DNA of 64,000 bases, taken from contig JAFMSR010000009.1 in the NCBI GenBank assembly GCA_022818135.1, positions 20,896,115-20,960,114 on the forward strand, given 5' to 3'. The DNA comes from Saxidomus purpurata. Lineage: Eukaryota > Mollusca > Bivalvia > Venerida > Veneridae. The first letter of the stretch is position 1. Each line of letters opens with the position of its first letter. Below, piece by piece: positions 11,520-24,700 of the stretch. The position numbers and the translations under genes are program-made. Below the pieces are notes generated by a model, which searched no databases, was not told the origin of the DNA, and worked only from the letters and a program-made list of their open reading frames with translations.

Positions 11520-13603
11520 ATTTGTAAAATAACCTTACTTCTGTTACTTCCAAAGCAGTAAGTTTTAAAAAGCATAACTGAATTAAGCGCCCACCTGTTT
11601 TTTTTTCGTATAACTTAGCTGACAGCTTAACACAGGTTTGTATGTATTTGCATATTGAAAATATTTCAACCGGTAACAGTTTCTGTATGTACTTATCGAC
11701 AGGTCTGGTTCTATATTGTGAAATCAATAGCACGGTAATTAAACAATCAGTATTATCTCTGTCTGCATTACAGAAATGTGTACTCTGAATAGATCAATAG
11801 ATACTTGTACAGTTATTAGATATTGCATTTTTCTAAAGACAATTGGCATGTTTACATTTAATTTATGCTATTCAACTGTGCAATAGGATCAAACGAATAT
11901 AATTTTTAAAAATAATTACGATCTGTTACAAAAGACAGGTTAAATTTTCAAATTGATCTTAGGCCGCATTTACAAGTTTCTTGTACAAGACAGTAAGATA
12001 AGCACTATAAGTTATGACGTGTGATAGACATGCTCATATGTAAACACCCATATTGGGCGCAACTTTTGTCAAAATTAATGTCACGAGAAATGAGATCATA
12101 TCCTTGTGCGAGAATAGAGTATGTTCAATTTCTTCACAATGTCTTAGATGTCAACGTAGTTAAAACGTGAGATTAATGGAAAATCTGAGTCCTAGAATGA
12201 AATGTTTGTTAAGTTTTGTATTTTCATCTCTTCATTGTGGCTTGGCCAACAATAAATATCTTAATGAATTCATACTGGGAAAGGGAATTTAATATGTAAC
12301 GCACCTACTACAGATTGATTTTCATAATGAACAAAAACAATAAATGAAATTGAAACAATGCTAGAATGAACAGGTATTCTGACACAAGCGGCTGCTTTTC
12401 CTATATAAACGTATAGGGAAAAGCCTGTATTTTATTTTACGATAAAATACAGCACGTTTTTCCAAGAATGACGTGCCTTAAATTACGTAACGACGTGACG
12501 TATGTAAACAAGCGCGTCCAATCGTATCTCGCGTTTTAAGGTTACAATGATGTACTACTACGCGTTAAATAAAGTTCGGGATTGTTTGGAAAGAAAATAA
12601 CGTGTATATGTCGTATAAAATACACCTTTATGCACGAAAATAACACTTATACTTTTAAAACGATACTTAATATCTTAATATATGAAGTATAAACATTAGT
12701 CATAGAGAACATAGTGTTTTTTTCGCAATTTGAATAGGTAGTAAGCGATTCTAAAAAGCCTTTTTCTAGTTAAATAATGCATCAAATATTTTGATATTTG
12801 ACATACCAGCTAAAATGTATATACAACAAAATGTACCAACTCCACAAAAATTTAACATTTCTAAAAGAATAGTAATAAAAGAGTTCTTTTCATAGTATTG
12901 ATATTCTATGAGCAAGAATTACGTATTTCAGCAAATAAAACAGCCAGTGTTTGAGCGAATGAAAAGTTTTTATTGTAAATTACTTTCACCCTTCAATTGA
13001 TAATGCTTTACAGTTCGGAGGTCCAAATATAGTCAGTTACATGTACATAGTCATCATTTTTTAGCAAAAAACTACTCAATATATAGCAAAGAACTAGCCT
13101 CTTTTATAATAAAGAAAGGTCTCTCATGTTGTTTTTTTCCATTTTGGTTTGTCAGTCGTAACTTTCTTAATGCTGTAGAAAATATTTGTGCTATTGTGAC
13201 CTCTATTTCTTGATTTATTTTCAAAGCAATTCTTTCGGGATGTTGTATCAATAACAATATTGTACAAGCCATTAATTTAACTTATCTAAATTTATTGTAC
13301 AAGCGACTTGTATATGTGTAAACATAGCCTAACATGCTCAAAATATTGTTCAAGGCTGCCTTTTGTTTGCATAAAACCGATACCTGTATCACTGCACAAA
13401 TATAAACTATCTCGATAAATTTGTTTCAAGATACATATGAGTGTTTTATTTTGTTAAATATATGAAATTTTGAAGAGATTGTTAAAGCCGGCGAGATTAA
13501 AGATTCAGTACTTGAGTTACATGCAGATATTTTCAAACTGGGATTTTCATTGGTAATCTGTGATCTTAGATTTAAATAGACGTAAATTAAACATTAAAAT
13601 AAA
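11520..13603 (+). other. Upstream region of B-box copy B, duplicated segment with an insertion
   Basis: Bases about 11528-11740 match about 5300-5510 upstream of copy A (shared 'tctgaattaag' / 'actgaattaag', 'cagcttaacacaggtttgt'), and 13430-13603 matches 5820-5985. The two anchor points are about 1.4 kb further apart here than in copy A, so an insertion or deletion separates them. The hairpin cluster at 12395-12476 lies in the extra DNA. No other gene is seen. Confidence 0.55.
12395..12476. repeat. Three adjacent hairpins (compound palindrome)
   Basis: Hairpin 1 spans 12395-12423 (arms cttttcctata / tatagggaaaag). Hairpin 2 spans 12425-12452 with perfect 11-base arms and a 6-base loop. Hairpin 3 spans 12452-12476 with 6-base arms gcacgt / acgtgc. 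An alternative longer fold pairs 'ggaaaa' with 'tttttcc' across hairpin 2. It may be a foldback transposon end or a structure-forming element. Confidence 0.65.
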
Positions 13604-15044
13604 ATGGCATTCTCAAATCTGGATAATATTAGTACCTCACTAACACATGACTCAGATGAAGTAAATGAAATGCACTGTGAACACTGTGATAAACATGAAC
13701 ATAAATTTGAGCCAGCTACAGGATTTTGTGTGGATTGTGCAATGTATATGTGTGACACTTGTCTAAAATACCATAGAAGATATGAGCCTAACCATTCCGT
13801 ACAAGACAAAGATAGAATGCCACAAGATTTCTGTTTTGAAAAATGTTGTATTCACAAAAATCAAATAATCAAGTTCTTTTGTGAGGATTGTCAAAACTTC
13901 ACATGCTCTGAATGTAAGACCACAAGTCACCAAAACTGTGGAAACATCAGTCACTTGCCAACACTTGTCCAAGGAATTGAAAATTCTACGGAGCTGAAAG
14001 GCCTAACTGAAGATTTGGACACACTGTCACAAGAAATAGAGCAAACAGAAGACCAAGTGAACCATAACCTTCAGAAAGTGGTGACACAAGAAACACAGAT
14101 ATTGGCAGCAACAACAAGGATAAGAGAACAACTCCTGAAGACATACAAGAAACATCACCAAGACACTATCGACAATTTTGATAAGAAATTGCAAGAAACT
14201 ATAGCAAAGTTGAAACAAGAAAGAAGACAGCTAGTTGAGAAGGAAGCAACTAACCAGAAGGACTTTGTAAAGAAGCTAAGAGATGATGAAACAAGTGTGA
14301 CCAAGAAAATTGCTAACATCAGAAGCAGTGACCAGAAAGAACTTCAGTCTATTAAAGATAAAAGCGTGAAAATGAAAAGTGATCTGAAAACATTATCATC
14401 TGACCTGATCCAACAACAAAATGCAAGTCAAAGGTGCAAGTTATTCATGACAATGAAAAAAATGCTACCAGAAACAAAAAAGATGAAACAGTGTTCGGAC
14501 AAACTTAAGAAATCCAATGATGTACATATTTATATTGTTAAAGGTCAAGTTAAGGTGTTAAATGTTTTAAGTCTTCAAAATGCAAAAGCATATTTTAGTT
14601 ACAAGGAGCTGCCCTCCTCAAAACACAAGAGAGCAGTTAATCATAATGCTGATATAACAGTCAAAGCGGTTGAGGACTCAAGTTTATGTTTACTACATGA
14701 AAGTATTCTTCTTATTGCTGATTTCAAGGATGAAGCGCTCATGTTAATCAGAAATGTAAATGTGTGTACTGAATGCAAGAAGATTAAATTAGCTTCTGGC
14801 CCCTTGGCTATCACAAAAATTGAAGACCATAAAGTTGCTGTTACATTTCCTGACGAAGGCATTGTCAGGCTGATAACAATTTCTGAATCAATATCTGAAG
14901 TCAGTTCTGAAACCATTTCAGTGGGAGCGTCATGTTATGGTATTGCCTATAGTAATAACCATCTTATAGTGTCTTATCTTGGCGATCCAGGGAAAGTTCA
15001 GATACTGGATATGTCTGGTAATGTACTGAAATGTTTTGATAAAG
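13604..15044 (+). CDS. B-box / coiled-coil / NHL-like protein, copy B (TRIM-like, no RING), 3' end lost in gap
   Basis: About 480 codons are visible, starting MAFSNLDN. B-box 1 (C25, C28, C42, C45, C50, C53, H57) and B-box 2 (C81, H84, C93, C96, C101, C104, H109 region) are complete. A long Lys/Glu/Gln coiled coil follows at about 125-320, with the SSDQKELQSIKDKS segment that is partly deleted in copy A. NHL-like blades then begin. The reading frame is open up to the Ns and ends inside KCFDK, where copy A needs about 128 more codons. Known relatives act as cytoplasmic scaffolds or RNA/protein binders, but without a RING no enzymatic role can be claimed. Reading through the gap gives a false 653-residue fusion with the next gene. 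Confidence 0.85.
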
Positions 15045-15544
15045 NNNNNNNNNNNNNNNNNNNNNNNNNNNNNNNNNNNNNNNNNNNNNNNNNNNNNNNN
15101 NNNNNNNNNNNNNNNNNNNNNNNNNNNNNNNNNNNNNNNNNNNNNNNNNNNNNNNNNNNNNNNNNNNNNNNNNNNNNNNNNNNNNNNNNNNNNNNNNNNN
15201 NNNNNNNNNNNNNNNNNNNNNNNNNNNNNNNNNNNNNNNNNNNNNNNNNNNNNNNNNNNNNNNNNNNNNNNNNNNNNNNNNNNNNNNNNNNNNNNNNNNN
15301 NNNNNNNNNNNNNNNNNNNNNNNNNNNNNNNNNNNNNNNNNNNNNNNNNNNNNNNNNNNNNNNNNNNNNNNNNNNNNNNNNNNNNNNNNNNNNNNNNNNN
15401 NNNNNNNNNNNNNNNNNNNNNNNNNNNNNNNNNNNNNNNNNNNNNNNNNNNNNNNNNNNNNNNNNNNNNNNNNNNNNNNNNNNNNNNNNNNNNNNNNNNN
15501 NNNNNNNNNNNNNNNNNNNNNNNNNNNNNNNNNNNNNNNNNNNN
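15045..15544. other. Assembly gap, 500 N
   Basis: Exactly 500 N, a round number typical of a gap of unknown true size. The left side ends inside a B-box gene, the right side starts inside an exon of the giant Cys-rich gene. Missing are the end of the former and the start, signal peptide and first exons of the latter. Confidence 0.97.
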
Positions 15545-15720
15545 TTACTGTCCACTTGGAAGTGATGATCCAATAATCTGTCCGAATGGAGAGTACCAAG
15601 CGCTAACTGGTCAGGCTACGTGTGACACGTGCCCAGGAGGATATTTCTGTGATAATAGTAACGGGATAGTGGAGATCAACTCAACAATACTTTGTCCAAC
15701 AGGCTACTACTGCCCACCTG
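15545..15720 (+). CDS. Exon 1 (visible) of giant Cys-module gene
   Basis: The left edge is cut by the gap. Frame begins YCPLGSDDP and ends in GYYCPP with a phase 1 donor (gtaggt). It contains a 'GEYQALTGQATC' block start, the first of ten such blocks. Confidence 0.85.
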
Positions 15721-18700
15721 GTAGGTTGCAAATAGACAAAATTGTTGAACTTTTTTTTTAGCTCACCCAAGTAAACAACTATGGCGTAGATATAAGGGCA
15801 TTAACACTGACTGGTATTGACATAATAGATATATTATGTCTTTCTCCAGACTGTGAGCCAGGGTTTGAGCCCCCTTGCGCTCTATCTTTTTAATTAGTCA
15901 GTCATTTACCTGTATGTGATAATATTGTTGTTACATCAGGAGAATGATACTGTTGATCAACTCAATTTTACTGATTGTCCAGGACAGGCTACTACTGCCC
16001 ACCAGGTAAGTTTACAGATGTCTGATTAGTGTATTGATGAAATGTTGTAACTGCAGCATTGCATTTGACATAGCATTGTATTAAAGGTAAATGCAATTCT
16101 TATACCTTTGGAAAACATTTTGATAATATTGTATACTTTGTAATTGAATATTAGGAACCCCAAGAAGCGACCTCTATCCTTGTTCTGTGGGAACTTTCAA
16201 CAACGTTACTGGACTGAATGAGAGCAGTCAGTGTACACCATGTATTGGTGGGTCGTACTGTGAAACTGCAGGACTCACTGTACCCACAGGGCTCTGTGAT
16301 GCAGGATACTACTGTAAGGTTGGGGCTGAAACTGCCACACCCAGTCAGGGATCAGACGCTAACCAGTGCCCACAAGGTGAGTGTAGAAATCAATGTGCAT
16401 ACAGTAACTAGTACATGTGTAATCAGTATCTGGAAAAGAACTTGAATAGACAAAAAACTGTAGATATACCTGTAGTTTCTTAAATAAATTGGCTATCAGT
16501 TTTTAGAATATTAAAACCTTAAAGTGGTTGTTTATTCTTAATCCTATATGATTTAAACTTGTTTTTATTCTTTATCGTTTGGTGATATTTTCTGAGCTCG
16601 TCTGGCGGGTAATCCCTTTTGCTTGTTCAGTCAGTAAATTTTCAATTACCACTTCATCTATGAACACTTTATGGCACTTCCAATATTAAAAGAGGACAGT
16701 CTTAGTTACAAAGGCACAAAGGTCAAGATTGCATTTATGAATTCTCATGTTTTTACACGTAGAGTAAAAATAATTAGAAATTTTTCGATGATAGAGATTT
16801 ATCATTAGGACTTACAAGCAGATAGCTAAGTTCCAAAATTAATTTATTTTGAAAGGTTCGTACTGTGTGACTGGAACTGAGGATGCAGTGCCATGTCCAG
16901 CAGGTACATACGGTGCAGCCACCAAACTGAAAGCTGAATCTGAATGTACACAATGCACTGCTGGCTACTACTGTACGACTCCCGGCATAACGGCAGTAGA
17001 AGGTCAGTGTGAAGAGGAATACTACTGCGAGCAGGGCTCCAACTCTTCTCAGGAGTACATCTGTCCTGAGGGACATTACTGCCCAACTGGAACATCCGTG
17101 CCCGAAAGATGCCGAGTGGTATGTACTTTATATTTTATCTAATGAACTCAAATTCAACCAATGATAGAGTGAAGAAATGTTACTTCGGCTTGTTTTTTCC
17201 TTGTTGAACAGTTACTGTAGGTTGAACACATAATCTGTCTGAATTATAATTTCAGCATACTTGGGTCTGAACTGTATGAAACATCTTTTCATAAAATAAC
17301 ATGTTGCTGCAATTGTTAGTTCATAGAACCAATTTCATACATACATGTATTTGGTTATCTTTCTTTTTCAGTATATTTCATATTTGATGCTTCATTACTT
17401 TTAAGTACCATTCAGGTTATCAGAGTTCTTTCATGGTATGCACCACCGGGTCAATCAGAAAGTATTTTGTTGTAAATGCTTTCAAATATTAATGGGTAAT
17501 CATGATAATAATGTCAGAGCTGCAGTGGCACAGTGGTAGTGTATTTGCACCAGAATCGAACCCCACCAGTACTACGGTGGTTGTGCCTTTAGGCAAGACA
17601 AATATTTCCACATTGCCTCTCTTGGAGATTGATTTCATAGAGAATGAGTCTTGAGAGTCATTTAAGAACTAAGTTTTAAAGAGACCAAGTCAGATATTAG
17701 CAATCGACATAAGTCAGATAATCAATCTATTGAATAATACATTATTTCTCTTCTTTAAACAAACCAAGCTGTTGATTGATCATGAATTTCATATTTTTTC
17801 CTGTATTTTTTCTAGGGAGCATTTAGTCCATATACAGGCCTGGCCAACAGCAGTCAGTGCACGTCCTGTACTTCTGGTCAGTATTGTGAGACAGAGGGAC
17901 TTAACGCTACTACAGGACCATGCTTTGCAGGATATTATTGTCCAGGAGGTCAGAGTTCTGCTACACCAGCAGGCTACGAATGTACTCTGTATCACTACTG
18001 TCCCGAGGATTCAGGTGCACCAACCCCATGTGCCAATGGAACGTACATGAACCATACCCTAGGTTCTGCCTGCTATACATGCCCAGCGGGATGGTAAGGA
18101 TGCTGTTCATTTGTTTAACCCTTAACCCCCCATTAAATTTCTAAAATGGACTTGTCCAACAGCCAGCTTGGGCAGTACCATTTATTTGTTCAATTTTAGG
18201 GGTCTGTAGATAAAATTTGCTGAGGGAATATAATTATTGTAGAATATGATCAGACTGCAAGGTAGTGTAGTTGATCATGATCTGCACTGGTTACAAAGGC
18301 AGAACTGTTTTTGTTTTGTTTTGGCATATTACTGAAATTCTGTTAAAATTGGCATTAAACTGAATGAAAAAATGAAATATATTTCTTTTATACCTTTAGG
18401 TATTGTGTAAACGGAGATGTGGTGGGAGAGTGTCCCATGGGTTACTTCTGTCCATCTGGGACCGACTTTAACTGGCAGCAGTGTCCACCTGGAACATACA
18501 ACAATGATACAGCATTACAAGCAGAGACCGATTGTAAGTCTTGTCCCGGTGGTAAATATTGCGACTCCTACGCTGCCACGGCACCAACTGGCGATTGTGA
18601 TGCAGGATACTACTGTGAGTTCGGAGTCAATCTCGCACAGCCAATAGAATGTAACAACACTGATATTAGTGGACTCTGCCTTGTTCCAGGTAAATCTTGC

Positions 18701-21700
18701 TAGACTCTCTTCCCTATCTAAAATAGTTTAGTGCTGCAGCTCCTTAATAAGAGCAAGTTAACTCTCTCCAAATCATAGTAAAGTGATTGTCCAACTCCTT
18801 TTTACATAAGTAAGTTATCTGTAAGATCATAGTAAAATTATCCACTTTTGTCTTTTGATTTATCTGCCAAAGGTGACAAGTGAATATATTTGCTTTGTAG
18901 GTGCACAGACAGGCATTGGTGGTATATGTCCCACCGGCCATTATTGCCCTGCTGGCTCAGCAGCCGCACAGCCTTGCTCCCCTGGTCAGTATAACAACGC
19001 AACAGGGAGGGACTCGTGTATACAGTGTCCAGCAGGATATTATTGTCCTAGTGGTAAGATTGGAATTAAAGATTACACTTAAATATATGGCAGCTTAATT
19101 TGTTTGCGACATCTTTGAGGGTTTAAGGCCAAATCTGTTTATTCCAGAGGTTGTGGGTTTGAGCCCCACTAGGCATGCGACTGAACCTCCTCATATGACA
19201 CCAGTACTGGTTTTTCCAGGAATTGGACTCGAGAGTGACTCGATAAGCTACAACCTTTCTTCACAATCAAGCTAAAATAAAATAGTATAAAGTTATAAAA
19301 CTATAAATCGAACTTTGATAGAAAACTTAATATCCCATTCTTTCATAATGATTTGAGACCAATATAATTTGTTCTACTTGATCCATGAATCTTGTTGTTT
19401 CTGTGCATAAGTTTTATTTGACAACTGCAAACTTCTGTCTTTGACAAGATGTTATTAATGCTAGCTTTTTTTATAGATACCACTGACTTCAATTCCTTCC
19501 CATGTCCGGCTGGTTACTACTGTCCTGCAGCAACAAATTACAGTACAGATAATCCATGCCCAGCTGGAACATACTACAACCTGACACTGGCTACAGAGGA
19601 GGCCGACTGTATCTTCTGTCCACCAGGATCATACTGTGACACCCCAGGTCAAGCGTACCCAACTGGATTATGTGATGCTGGTAATAACTTGTTTTATAAA
19701 GAAAAAAATCTTCTTTTTTCATCAAGCCACCTTTTTTTTTCAAGAAAGTTTGTATTACCTCCCTTATTTAGATTTACCCCATTTGTATAATGCCAGGGGA
19801 GGTAATAATTTGCTCAGGTATGAAGTAGATTTAATGTTTTAGTTTAAGTTGTGAAAATGGTAAAAACAGTTTTATATTCTGTAATTAAGTAAACCATGTA
19901 TACTAAGATTTAGTTCCTACATAAATCTAGATAGGAAAAAATGATGTCGCACACTTACAGTACAATGGAAATAACACCAGTTGCTTTTCTCAAACATTTT
20001 AGGCTATTACTGTACAAATGCCTCTACAACCGCAGCCCCAACTTTGGGAGCTATGGGTGGCCCCTGTGATCCTGGATACTACTGCCCACAGGGGTCAGTG
20101 GCTGCCATCCAGTGTGACCCAGAAAAATACTGTGAAACATCTATGCTTGCCACACCAACTGGAAATTGTTCCGCAGGTAAAATATTTTATTCATTTATAT
20201 AAGGTAAAAAATATTCACTGGTAATTTTGGACATGTTCATGAAGATTTTATTAATTTATGGAACATTTTTTGATTTTAAATGATTAAATTTATGTTTTTG
20301 AAATATGACAAATGACAAGTTTGACAATATGGTCAATATCAGAATTTTGTAGAGATATTTGAAAGATTACCCCTTTCTTACATTTTACAAAACTGTGAAT
20401 GTGCATAAGATTTCTTCATAAACTTTCAAATTGTTACTTATTACTGATCAATTGTATTTAAACACTTTTTTAGATATTTTCTATTACTTTGCCATTTCTT
20501 AAGATTTCTTTATAACTTTCAAAGTGTATTGCTTATGTCAAAAGGGTGTGATCCAACCATCTTTTTTCAAGCCCATATTTGATGCAACAACTGGAAATAT
20601 TTGTCCTTAGTTTTGTAAGAACACTTAATTCTAGCCTTGATTTCTGAAGCTTTCAAACTCTTGCATTGCATGCAAGGGTCTGGTTACTTCCATGTAGTAA
20701 GGTCATATTTGACAGGTTATGCCCCTTTACTTGGATGTTTGCTATAACATTCCCATTTCTTAAGATTTCTTTATCTTTAATTATTTGTATGCAGGAGGAA
20801 TGTACTGCCTCCAAGGTCTTATTTGACAGAATTATGCCCCTTTTGACTTAGTTGGTCATGAACTTAATGTTGGCTATAACCTGGCCATTTGATTTCTTCA
20901 TCAACTTTCAATGTATTGCCCTTATGACATAAGATGTTGTCAGCACCAGTCTGATTTGACAGAGTTATGCCCCTTTTACCTTAGATTTTGTCACAAAATT
21001 GTTGGTTATCTCTGACAAAGTATCAGGTGGCACAAGTGTCCACAACCCCCATCTAGTGTTAATTTATGGAATTTTTTAATTTTGAAATGATTAAATTTAT
21101 GTTTTTGAAATATGCAAATGACAAAAATACAATATAGAACTTGAAAAAGATATTTCTTACAGTTTAAACTGTGAATGTGAAAAAGTTCTGATGTTTCAGT
21201 TTTTTATTACTGATCTTCTGTTAAACACTTTTATTTGATAATGTTAGTACATGTTTCTTTTCAGGATATTATTGTACACTACAAGCATCTGTTTCCAACG
21301 GGTTGTTGCTAACAACTGGGATTTGCAGTGGGACACTGTCTGCCCTGAGTGTAAAGCCCAATGCCTGAAAAGGGTACTTCCTGAATGGGGCCGGTTAAAC
21401 TCATACTACAATATCTGTACAGGAGGAATGTACTGCCCAGGAACAGTTAATAAGCCTGTGTACCTGGCTTTTACTGCCCCCTTACAAAATGTTTCAGAAT
21501 ACCTTCTGTCTTCAAGTAATACTTTATTGATTTCTTTTCTGTGACTATCAGGTGAAAGTCCCCCTCCATAAGTTGAGTTGTTTAGAGTGTTTGACTCAAC
21601 ATCACTGTAGCCTCTAATAGATTGAGGGTCATGTGTTCGAACCCTGCTATTGACCATATCTCTTTATGTGAGAATGTTAGCAGTTTAAATCTACATGTAT

Positions 21701-24700
21701 TTGAAAATATATTGGAAGGACCATCAAATAACTTTGAGAGAGGAGAGTACCTGTATTTGACTCAAAAGGGTTTGAGATAAAGGGGGTCTGCTATCTTGAA
21801 ATCAAACTGGGTTTTTAACATTTAGTTGTTCTTATGAATAATGCATGTCTTTAAACAGTTTCCATTTAACTTCACTCCAGGTGACCTTGACCATTGTAAC
21901 TTGGCTTTTACATGCTATATCTTATATTTCAGTTGCCCTGTTGGACATATGTGCCCAGGTGGTACAGACGCTGCTATCAGATGTGACGACGGAGACTATC
22001 AGACCCTTGAGACACAGACTTCATGTGATGTTTGTCCAGCAGGCTACTACTGTGATAATACAGTTGATATTGCAGTGGTCAATGCATCAACACTCTGCCC
22101 CGAAGGACACTATTGTCCAGTTGGCACAAGACACAGCAATGAATTCCCTTGTCCAGAAGGAACATTTAACAATGCTACAGGTTAATCTTGCAATCTTTTC
22201 CTCCTATGATGTATTGTGCAAAAGGCGCAGGTTTATATTTTATTTTGTTGCTGAAAGTTAAGAAATAATTAGAACAGTCAGTCACATTTGATTTAATCAG
22301 CTGCTTTTGTCATAGACTTACTCATACATAAGCTGAAGGTTTGACACCTGATAAGAAAGTTTATGACAGTTTCTATTTTATAACTCTTTCTTATATTGCA
22401 AGAACTACTCGATATATTTTCAGGTCTCGATGAAGAGAGTGACTGTGTGCTGTGTCTGGGAGGTTACGCCTGTCCTGTCACAGGGATGACACAGATGGAA
22501 ACTATATACCAGTGTGCTGCTGGATACTACTGTAAACAGGGAGCTAACTCTACCACTCCTGATCAAGGTTTGTTCACTCAGAGTTATATTACTTGATGAT
22601 GCATGCAGGGTGGTAACTCTAACACCTCTTATGAAGTTGTATTCATTCAAAGTTACCCTTGCCCCCGCCGGGGGGGGGGCCCACACCTGACACGTATTTA
22701 TTCAGAGTTGCATCACTTGATGATGTGTGGAGAAGTAACTCTAACACTTCTGATCAAGATTTGTTCATTCAGAGTAACATCATTTGAACACACATGCAGG
22801 GAGATAGGTTTGTTCACTTGAGACTTATATTTCCTGCAGAACCATACACTTGGGTATCTCCTAAGTATTTCTTCTATGGAAAAATACTCTAGGTGTAAAA
22901 TTGGGAAGTTTTCATATTTTACATGACATATATATTATGTTTGTTACTAGTAGCGGAAGAATTTTTTTGTCAGCAGGTCACATTGCTGGCTTATAAAAAT
23001 CACTTGCATATTGTTCCTATTAGTTTGACCCCTACCTGCATCTTAGATGAGTGATAGGGCCATCATGGTTTTCTTGCTCTAGTTGAAAGCTAGACTTTGT
23101 GAATCACTTAATGTTCGTATTTGAGGTAACCAACAAGGTAACCATTGCCTCTGTAGAGATTTTGCACAAATGATGCTGTAATAAATATGCTCTATAGATT
23201 GATATAACACTTGACTGTGTACCAAACAATCAGTTGATGGAATTATCAAGTAACTGTGTCTTTATCTACAGGAACGGATGCCAATATCTGTCCAGAAGGG
23301 TTCTACTGTCCCCTGGGAACTACAGATCCAGTACAATGTCCTAAAGGATCTTACAGTAACCAGACAGGACTGGATGCAGAGGCTCAATGCCAGGACTGTC
23401 CAGCAGGAGACTACTGTGATAGTGTTGCCATGACAACCACAGCTGGACCTTGTACTGCTGGGTAATACAGTCGTCTGAATTTTACAGTTTTTAAAGAGTG
23501 CATAATTAATATATGCATGTATATAATATGCATGATATACTGTTACTTTACACATACAATATGCATTATTTACAGACACTGACGCTTAGTTGATCATTGG
23601 TCTTGTAATAATTTTTAACTAGGAAGAATTTTGTATGCATGTTATTATTGAATTACAGTGCAACCTCTCATGAACGGACACCTTTTGGAACAGAGAACTG
23701 TTTGCAACATTGTAGTCTAGAGATGTATTGTTCTGGGGAGGTAAATTCTTTATGTAATTGACACAACAGGAAAAAAATGTGTGTCTTTTTAGGGAGGTTG
23801 TCATTTGTGGAGGTAGGACTATGCTTAATAGAAATCTAAAAGATATAAAGCTGACAACTGACTTTATACATGTATTGTTATGTAATTACAGCTACTATTG
23901 TGAGATCGGATCTAACCGTACCACAGAGTACCTGTGCCCTGCAGGAAGCTACTGTCCAGAAGGGTCAACAGCCCCGACCCCTTGCCCCGCCGGCACCTTC
24001 AGTAATACTGAGGGCATGACAAACGTCTCGTCATGTGCACAGTGTGATCCTGGAAAATACTGCAATGATACAGGTAAAACATTTTTAATACAAGTGATAG
24101 AGTTTTAAATATTTTGTGGAAAAAAGTTACTAGGTTTTTAATGTTTTAATTTGTTTCATATATACTGTCTCCATAAGACATGAAATATATTAACAAAATA
24201 GATTGTATGAAACAACATGACAAAGCTTGTTCAACTTGAATAATATCTGTATGCTTCAGTTAATCCTTAAATTGATTGTTTTGCATCAGAAGTTAAACTC
24301 AGGTAATCTTGGTGGTGACAAAATATTTTAAAACCGGTAACAAACTTTTTAAAAAACCTCTTAATAAAATTTTTCAGGTTTGACTAGCCCAGTAGATGAC
24401 TGTGACCCAGGATTTTATTGCCCAGGAGGTGATTCTGTACCAAATCCACCTGCTACAGTCTGTCCTATTGGACTACACTGCCCGTTGGGTACCAGCACTC
24501 CGGTGCCCTGCGTGTCAGGGACTTACACCAACCTAACACAGCAGGACTCATGTATAACCTGTCCTGAGGGCTACTACTGTGTCCCATCAGAAGTTATTGT
24601 AGGTGAGTAATTGTTATTGTCCAGTCTTGAGCAGTCGGTCAAAATCCATTCTCAAGTGTGACCCGTTGTTATTCTTATCAGTGCTGTCTTAGAGTATATA

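Noticed and set aside
13604..15565. A 653-residue frame from B-box copy B into the Cys-module gene
   Set aside because: It crosses 500 N whose length is nominal, so the frame across the gap has no meaning.
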